A stretch of 17,972 nt of DNA, taken from CAZTKP01 sp964614215. Lineage in GTDB: Bacteria > UBP6 > UBA1177. The position numbers and the translations under genes are program-made. Shown one piece after another: positions 13,578-17,972 of this stretch; the first letter of the stretch is position 1; each line of letters opens with the position of its first letter. A model generated the notes under the pieces. It did not search any database, was not told the DNA's origin, and saw only the letters and a program-made list of their open reading frames with translations. The stretch spans positions 1 through 17,972 of the forward strand of contig CAZTKP010000043.1 in assembly GCA_964614215.1 (NCBI GenBank), written 5' to 3'.

Positions 13578-14800
13578 AGAAATATTACGATCAGCTTCAT
13601 AAGATCCAGGAGTGGGACAACTTTTCAAGAAGCGACCTTATCGACTATATTCATCACCAGAAAACTGAAGCGGCTATTCAGATCAACATCACACCTGATC
13701 TGTGGGTCGCACTTGACTATATTATTCATCTGACAGAAGCGGTACTGAAAAAGCCTAAGATCGAAGCCGAAAAGGATTTTAAAAACATAATAAAGCCTAT
13801 TTTTGACAAGTATAATTCAAGGATAGACCGTATATTGAGAAAGATCCCTGAAGAGGAGTACTGTTTTCTCAAACGTGATCTGAAGAGCTTTCATCATCTA
13901 ATCTCACACTCAATAAACCTTATCGATAAAGGTCTCCCCCATTTTCTACCCAGCTATCTTTTCATATCCACAATAGAGAATATGTCAGTCCTTTATCCTC
14001 TTCATGAAAAGACCTGTGACTGGGGAACACTGATGAGAGGAAACTACCCTGTCCTTATCTCCAGACATATTTCAAAAGGTTTTACAGATGAACTTACAGA
14101 GATAATCAACTATCTTATCTGGCTGAAGGCCATTCTTCCTCATGCCATTCCCGAAGACAGAGCCTATCTTAGGAAGAAAATGCTCACGATGCTTGAAGGG
14201 TTTGCTTCCAACAAACATGAGTTTAAGACCGATATCGACTATTCAACTAAATCACTGGTTATTGAACTTAGAGAAGTGATCACAAGAAGTTTTATTCAGG
14301 AACAGATCCTTGATCTCATCGAAAAAATAAAGGATCCGGAGGTAAGGATAACCATACAGGATTGTCTTGACCATATTGCCTCCATTTTTATTGATATTGA
14401 AAAAGTCGATCCCACAAGAACTACGATAAGAGATCTCACCGTCGTCATAGAGCTTGCCGGAAAGATAGTTGAATCAGTTAAACAGGAAACAAGACCTAAA
14501 CTGATGAACTATCTTCTGACATTTAAGGCATTGAGACCTTTTTTTCTTTCTGTTTCAAGATATATGCTTGATCCGAAGATCGATCTTGAACTGTGCAGAC
14601 TCATAGAGACCGTTGATTATATGTATGAATCACATCCATGCTATGTTTCTAACGATCAGCTGGGAGATATCCTTGATGAATCAATGAAAGTTCTTGAAAC
14701 TGAAAGAGAGGTTCTGTGCGCAACCAGTGCAGTAACACCGGACAAGGAAGCAAACGAGCTTTTTGTCGCAAAAATGATACATATCTATGCCAAGAGTTAA
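13574..14800 (+). CDS. Unrecognised helical cytosolic protein coupled to ruvB
   Basis: I do not recognise this 408-residue protein. It has no signal peptide and no transmembrane segment and reads as largely alpha-helical throughout (for example KTEAAIQINITPDLWVALDY, IIHLTEAVLKKP, LTEIINYLIWLKAIL, RDLTVVIELAGKIVESVKQE). There is no Walker motif, zinc cluster or catalytic signature. The alternating charged and hydrophobic helices resemble helical-repeat scaffolds, but no repeat unit is obvious. Translation starts at TTG (13574-13576) inside the ruvB stop (TTGA), with AGGGGA nine bases before it, so it is made in step with RuvB. That suggests, but does not prove, a role near recombination or replication. 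Codon use looks like its neighbours. It ends convergently with the radical-SAM gene, sharing TTAA (14797-14800). Confidence 0.85.
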   Translation: MKKYYDQLHKIQEWDNFSRSDLIDYIHHQKTEAAIQINITPDLWVALDYIIHLTEAVLKKPKIEAEKDFKNIIKPIFDKYNSRIDRILRKIPEEEYCFLKRDLKSFHHLISHSINLIDKGLPHFLPSYLFISTIENMSVLYPLHEKTCDWGTLMRGNYPVLISRHISKGFTDELTEIINYLIWLKAILPHAIPEDRAYLRKKMLTMLEGFASNKHEFKTDIDYSTKSLVIELREVITRSFIQEQILDLIEKIKDPEVRITIQDCLDHIASIFIDIEKVDPTRTTIRDLTVVIELAGKIVESVKQETRPKLMNYLLTFKALRPFFLSVSRYMLDPKIDLELCRLIETVDYMYESHPCYVSNDQLGDILDESMKVLETEREVLCATSAVTPDKEANELFVAKMIHIYAKS

Positions 14801-15876
14801 AAAACAGGTTTAAAGGTCTTTAGTCCCGTATCGTCCCACAAAAACTGTTTTTCCATGCACATGTAGAGCGGAGGATTTCCGTTAAAATACTTTGATATTT
14901 CTTCAATAAAGGCATTGTAAAACCTTCGTCTTGAAGCTGCTAAGTACCTGGTTTTATTATCACTGTCGGACGGAAACATCTCTCCCTGCAGAAGAAAACT
15001 GTCAGGGAATCTATTATATACCGTGCTGGTCATTGAAAGTGTGTGCCGAAATCCTCCCATACTTATCCAGACAACCTTTGAATTATCAAGTCGGGAGAAA
15101 ATATCGTTTATCAGTTTTATGTAATCATCAAAGAATCTGTCGAGCATAACGATAGGATCAAAGTGAATTGCTATCTTGATCCCGGCTTTTGAGAGTTTCT
15201 GAGCAGCTTCTATCCTGTCAGCGATAGGAACTGTCCCCGGCTCCTCCTTTTCATTAAATTCAGGAATATTAACTGAAAAACCTGCGACAGTATCAACGCT
15301 ACTGTGTTTTGAATAAGCATCAAGCAGCCTCTCGATCTCAGCAGACTTGGTTTTAAACTCGAACTGCACCTTATCAGTCAGTCCCCTCTTTTCGATCTCA
15401 CGCAGAAAAAAGCCGCTCTCATCAAGCAGATGATCAAGCCCCAGAGAATCAGCAAGTTCGCCTGTCCCTACCCTTATCCTTTCGTGAGTTTTCAGGAACT
15501 CCTCCATCTCATCCATAGCCTTTTCACGATTGAGGAAAACTGTGATAAAAGGATTATTCTCAATGTAGTGCTGAAGAATGCAGTAGGAACAGTCGTAAGG
15601 ACATCCTGTCACAGAATTAATAGTGTAATAGTTACAGCAAAGCACTCCCCTGCTTCCGGGACATTTTTTGAGGAACTTACCTTTATTCTCTGTAAAAAAA
15701 AGAATCCTCTTTGCCGTTTTAAACAGGTCTTCACCCGGATTTTCCCGAACATGCTCGACAAGCTCATCTTTTGACATGAATTCAGGCTCAATATTGAGCT
15801 CTTTTGCAATATCAAAAGGCAGTCTGTGATGTCTGTACTGCGGATCAATAACAATTCTGTCGATTACTGGTCTCAT
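14797..15876 (-). CDS. Spore-photoproduct-lyase-like radical SAM protein
   Basis: A 359-residue radical-SAM enzyme of the SPL-like branch. The [4Fe-4S] site is GCPYDCSYC (Cys92, Cys96, Cys99), preceded by a cysteine-rich lead-in (KKCPGSRGVLCCNYYT). Further family marks are RIRVGTGELADSLGLDHL, VQFEFKTKS, VAGFSVNIPE, IAIHFDPIV, VVWISMGGFRHT and PLYMCMEKQFLW. True lyases of spore formers repair the thymine spore photoproduct using a hydrogen-donor Cys in an A-C-T-S-D stretch just before G-I-D-H-L. The matching place here (GTGELADSLGLDHL) has no Cys, so that activity is doubtful. The frame is open to 15897, but the ATG at 15874-15876 has GGAGA directly upstream and is chosen. A half copy of the palindromic repeat lies 24 bases upstream. 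Confidence 0.85.
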   Translation of the reverse strand: MRPVIDRIVIDPQYRHHRLPFDIAKELNIEPEFMSKDELVEHVRENPGEDLFKTAKRILFFTENKGKFLKKCPGSRGVLCCNYYTINSVTGCPYDCSYCILQHYIENNPFITVFLNREKAMDEMEEFLKTHERIRVGTGELADSLGLDHLLDESGFFLREIEKRGLTDKVQFEFKTKSAEIERLLDAYSKHSSVDTVAGFSVNIPEFNEKEEPGTVPIADRIEAAQKLSKAGIKIAIHFDPIVMLDRFFDDYIKLINDIFSRLDNSKVVWISMGGFRHTLSMTSTVYNRFPDSFLLQGEMFPSDSDNKTRYLAASRRRFYNAFIEEISKYFNGNPPLYMCMEKQFLWDDTGLKTFKPVF

Positions 15877-15899
15877 AAAATCTCCGTAAATAACCAAAC

Positions 15900-15928
15900 A
15901 CGGGCGGACACATTGGTACCGCCCCTAC
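15900..15928 (+). repeat. Half copy of palindromic repeat (copy 1)
   Basis: These 29 bases, ACGGGCGG through CCCCTAC, are identical to 17583-17611. The core GGGCGG (15902-15907) and CCGCCC (15919-15924) can pair around an 11-base loop. Only the right half of the fuller element at 17553-17611 is present here. It lies between the divergent radical-SAM and hydrolase genes, upstream of the hydrolase promoter. Confidence 0.85.
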
Positions 15929-15968
15929 AGTTGGAATATAACTATTTTCATGCTGTTTGCCAGTTTCC

Positions 15969-15995
15969 TTTACACTCATCCTGCAATTTTATAAT
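15969..15995 (+). promoter_or_regulatory. Probable promoter of the serine hydrolase gene
   Basis: A perfect TATAAT at 15990-15995 is preceded by TTTACA (15969-15974) at a short 15-base spacing. Initiation near 16002 gives a leader of about 24 bases. The -10 is convincing; the -35 spacing is suboptimal. Confidence 0.5.
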
Positions 15996-16025
15996 CTTAA
16001 AAAGACTTAAACAATGGAGGATAGA

Positions 16026-17543
16026 ATGAAAAACTTGATTGCACTGATTTTTATTTTAATCATTTCCGGATGCGTAAGCGTAGAAAAAACAAAGGACCCT
16101 TCTGAGACTGATCCAGCAGATAAAAAAATTGAATCAGCAGCTGTCTCTGAATCAAAGATAATCGCTGACTATAAAGCTGCAAAACGAATAAAAGACTATA
16201 CTTTTCTGGATATCGCTGATGAAATTGTCAGACTTTACAACTCCGGTGAATACAAAAAAATTAACATCTTCTTTAACGATGTTATGGAAAAGGCCCTTCC
16301 TCCTGAAAAAACTGAAGCTTTCTGTAAACGTGTTAATTCTGAATGCGGTCTGATGGAACACGAAAAAAAAGGAATAATGATAGGAAAACAAACGATGTCA
16401 CTTTTCACCAGATGTGAGAAAGGTCCGGGGTTAAGTCTTGTTGTTAGTCTTGATAAAGAAAACAAAGTCCAGGGCATGTGGATCAAGCCTGCTATCGAGC
16501 CAATAAAGTTTCCTCAAATAACCGAAAAAACGACTATTGCTGATATCGGAAAAGCTGTATCAGATCGTGAAATGATCGCCGGCATTGTAATTGGAACATA
16601 CTTAAATGGTGAAGAAAAAACATATGCTTTCGGATATAACAGCATTAAAGATAAGACTCCTATGAAAGAGAACATGATCTTTGAGATCGGCTCAATAACA
16701 AAGACTTTTACCGCGGCGATTCTGCTTCAACTTGAAGCTGAGGGAAAACTCAATGTCGATGATCCCGTCCAGAAATATCTTCCTGAAAATGTAAAAATGC
16801 CGACCTTTGAAGGTGATGATACTCAGATAACTTTCAAGCATCTTTCGAGTCACACTTCCGGGCTTCCCAGAATGCCTTTGAACTTTGGGAAGTATGTGAA
16901 AGATCCTGCGAATCCATATGCAGACTATCCCGTTGAGGCTATGTATGAATTTATTAACAACTATAAACTGACTAGAAAACCCGGAGATAAGTTTGAATAC
17001 TCAAATCTGGCTGTGGGAATTCTTGGAAATCTTCTTGTTAAGATCGATGAAAAAAAAGACTACGAAGAACTTGTTCAGGAGCGTATTCTTAAACCAATTG
17101 GAATGATCAATTCTACTACAAAGCTTTCAAAAATTGATAAAAATATTCTTGCAAAACCTCATAGTTCAGGAAATGAAGTTAAAAACTGGGATATTCCTTC
17201 AATGGAAGGAGCCGGTGCAATCAAATCAGACGCTAAAGACATGCTTAAATATATAAAAGCTCTTGTGGAAAGCACTAATCCTGAGATCTTACCTGAAAAA
17301 ATGTTCACTGAAATCACCACAATGGACAAAGATGTCTACATGTGCTTTAACTGGGCAAAAGTTCATCGTCCGGACGGATCTAAAGTCTTCAGCCATCGCG
17401 GCGGAACAGGCGGATACACGACTCACATCATTTTTGACAAAGACAACAAGGCAGGAGTAATTATCCTGACTAATGATAGCGAAGATACCGGGGAAGCTGC
17501 ATATAAAATTCTTCAGATACTACTTAAGAAATATGATGAATGA
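16026..17543 (+). CDS. Serine hydrolase lipoprotein (beta-lactamase/class C fold) with N-terminal DUF3887-like region
   Basis: A 505-residue exported lipoprotein (lipobox ISGC, Cys16). After an acidic linker, residues about 60-155 (IADEIVRLYNSGEYKKINIF, FNDVMEKALPPEK, GKQTMSLFTRCEKGPGLSLV) resemble DUF3887-type domains that precede hydrolases. The C-terminal part is a penicillin-binding/beta-lactamase-fold serine hydrolase: S223-x-x-K226 (FEIGSITKTFTAAILLQLE), SSHTSGLPR, Y325-S-N (EYSNLAVGILGNLL) and the third motif H457-R-G (HRGGTGGYTTHIIF). The family includes peptidases and esterases acting on D-amino-acid or ester substrates in the periplasm; the lipobox suggests a membrane-anchored form. 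Resistance to beta-lactams should not be assumed. The ATG at 16026 follows GGAGG (16016-16020); an ATG at 16014 overlaps that site and is rejected. The gene stands alone, bracketed by palindromic repeats. Confidence 0.9.
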   Translation: MKNLIALIFILIISGCVSVEKTKDPSETDPADKKIESAAVSESKIIADYKAAKRIKDYTFLDIADEIVRLYNSGEYKKINIFFNDVMEKALPPEKTEAFCKRVNSECGLMEHEKKGIMIGKQTMSLFTRCEKGPGLSLVVSLDKENKVQGMWIKPAIEPIKFPQITEKTTIADIGKAVSDREMIAGIVIGTYLNGEEKTYAFGYNSIKDKTPMKENMIFEIGSITKTFTAAILLQLEAEGKLNVDDPVQKYLPENVKMPTFEGDDTQITFKHLSSHTSGLPRMPLNFGKYVKDPANPYADYPVEAMYEFINNYKLTRKPGDKFEYSNLAVGILGNLLVKIDEKKDYEELVQERILKPIGMINSTTKLSKIDKNILAKPHSSGNEVKNWDIPSMEGAGAIKSDAKDMLKYIKALVESTNPEILPEKMFTEITTMDKDVYMCFNWAKVHRPDGSKVFSHRGGTGGYTTHIIFDKDNKAGVIILTNDSEDTGEAAYKILQILLKKYDE

Positions 17544-17552
17544 AATGAAATT

Positions 17553-17611
17553 GTAGGGGTTGACCCGTGTGTCAACCCCAATACGGGCGGACACATTGGT
17601 ACCGCCCCTAC
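17553..17611 (+). repeat. Palindromic miniature element (copy 2, full form)
   Basis: The element is bounded by inverted GTAGGGG (17553-17559) and CCCCTAC (17605-17611). The left half forms a nine-pair hairpin, GGGGTTGAC (17556-17564) with GTCAACCCC (17571-17579), loop CCGTGT. The right half holds GGGCGG and CCGCCC and is identical over 29 bases to copy 1. The two halves resemble each other as an inverted pair. It sits ten bases after the hydrolase stop, between convergent genes, and could act as a two-way terminator although it lacks a T-run. It is too short to code. Similar GTAGGGG-bounded elements are familiar as dispersed repeats in many bacterial genomes. Confidence 0.85.
17556..17579. 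terminator. Strong hairpin between convergent genes (possible terminator)
   Basis: A nine-base-pair perfect stem with a six-base loop, the strongest hairpin noticed in the window, just after the hydrolase stop. No T-rich tail follows on either side, so intrinsic termination is uncertain; RNA 3'-end protection is equally possible. Confidence 0.35.
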
Positions 17612-17630
17612 GGTTCTAATTCGATAGGTC

Positions 17631-17918
17631 TTACCCCTCAAAATCCACAGCAACAACACCTTCGGTTCTTGCTCTTATAACTTTTACTGCTTCCTGATGC
17701 GCAGGATGCACACGATAAGTTTCAAGATCTTCAAGACTGTCAAACTGTGAAAGAAGAATGATGTCATAGGCTCTCGGAGACTCGTTGACATTGATTCCGA
17801 CCTCAAGGTTTTTAACAACATCAATTTTTGCAGGAAGAGCTTCAAGAGCTTTCTTTATGATCTCGCAGTTCTCTTTTTTATCTTCCATAACTTTCCAAGC
17901 TACACAGTGTTTTATCAT
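17631..17918 (-). CDS. Dabb (stress-responsive alpha/beta barrel) domain protein
   Basis: A 95-residue protein that is one complete Dabb domain, a dimeric ferredoxin-like alpha/beta barrel found in small proteins of mostly unknown role and in a few enzymes. It begins MIKHCVAWKV, continues LEALPAKIDVVKNLEVGINV, then YDIILLSQFDSLEDLETYRV, HPAHQEAV and VVAVDFE, all typical. The usual isoleucine or valine after H4 is Cys5. The ATG has a strong ribosome site (GGGGGAGA). The gene lies nine bases after the stop of an upstream gene cut by the window edge, so it is probably the last gene of an operon. No substrate is implied. Confidence 0.92.
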   Translation of the reverse strand: MIKHCVAWKVMEDKKENCEIIKKALEALPAKIDVVKNLEVGINVNESPRAYDIILLSQFDSLEDLETYRVHPAHQEAVKVIRARTEGVVAVDFEG

Positions 17919-17927
17919 TTTCTCCCC

Positions 17928-17972
17928 CTACTCTTTTACTTTTCTAAGTGATTCTTCAAGAAACTCTTTACC
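17928..17972 (-). CDS. C-terminal end of an upstream gene (partial)
   Basis: Reading leftward from the window edge, 14 codons (GKEFLEESLRKVKE) end in TAG at 17928-17930, nine bases before the Dabb gene start. The charged helical tail and tight spacing look like the end of a real gene in the same operon. The fragment is too short to name. Confidence 0.45.
   Translation of the reverse strand, partial: GKEFLEESLRKVKE

Noticed and set aside
14797..15876. Evidence that the organism forms spores
   Set aside because: SPL-like radical SAM proteins also occur in non-spore-formers, the donor Cys appears missing, and the rest of the window looks Gram-negative.
16026..17543. Beta-lactam resistance gene
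   Set aside because: The S-x-x-K, Y-S-N and H-x-G motifs belong to a very broad serine-hydrolase family; the extra N-terminal domain and lipoprotein form do not point to a true class C beta-lactamase.

Overview
This is an 18 kb stretch of an AT-leaning Gram-negative chromosome. Envelope features are clear: four or five Sec-exported proteins, of which at least three have lipoboxes, plus an ECF sigma/anti-sigma pair. The yebC-ruvC-ruvA-ruvB order, the DUF1566 lipoprotein and the very acidic lipoprotein with Asn-Thr-Gly-Asp and Ser-Asp repeats recall deltaproteobacterial or Myxococcota-like genomes. That placement is inference from style; there is no rRNA or marker phylogeny here. No phage, CRISPR array, transposase, tRNA or rRNA is visible.

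Layout. (1) 1-248, minus: the first 82 codons of NADP-type glutamate dehydrogenase. It has a good sigma70 promoter and a dyad overlapping the predicted transcription start. (2) 458-3118, plus: a three-gene unit of ECF sigma factor, membrane anti-sigma with FecR-like and TPR-like parts, and an acidic lipoprotein carrying two eight-cysteine Kazal-like modules. (3) 3115-10558, minus: a tight nine-gene operon read from one sigma70 promoter (about 10599-10627). In transcription order it encodes a GT5-only glycogen-synthase-like protein, an exported LPP20-like protein, an AI-2E family permease, a sugar-phosphate-isomerase-like TIM barrel, a DUF1566 lipoprotein, a tRNA-dihydrouridine synthase, a shrunken NtrC-type protein with a Fis-type HTH, ThiE, and a response regulator fused to a PP2C/SpoIIE phosphatase. 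(4) 10728-14800, plus: yebC, ruvC, ruvA, ruvB and an unrecognised 408-residue helical protein coupled to ruvB. (5) 14797-15876, minus: a radical-SAM protein resembling spore photoproduct lyase. (6) 16026-17543, plus: a serine beta-lactamase-fold lipoprotein flanked by copies of a small palindromic repeat. (7) 17631-17972, minus: a Dabb-domain protein and the last codons of another gene.

How the genes work together. RuvC, RuvA and RuvB form the Holliday-junction resolvasome, and the gene after ruvB is translationally coupled to it. The ECF unit is a self-contained envelope-signalling cassette. The large minus operon mixes functions (tRNA modification, thiamin, carbohydrate, envelope, regulation), so joint expression is better supported than a single pathway.

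Most striking points: (a) a dus gene followed at once by an NtrC-like ATPase that has lost the GAFTGA loop and Walker B acids but kept a Fis HTH, reminiscent of both nifR3-ntrBC and dusB-fis; (b) the double Kazal-like acidic lipoprotein under an ECF sigma factor; (c) the unknown ruvB-coupled gene; (d) the GT5-only protein with an altered K-x-G-G motif; (e) repeated use of TTG starts; (f) two convergent gene pairs that share a palindromic four-base stop. All function calls come from reading motifs by eye; no searches were run.
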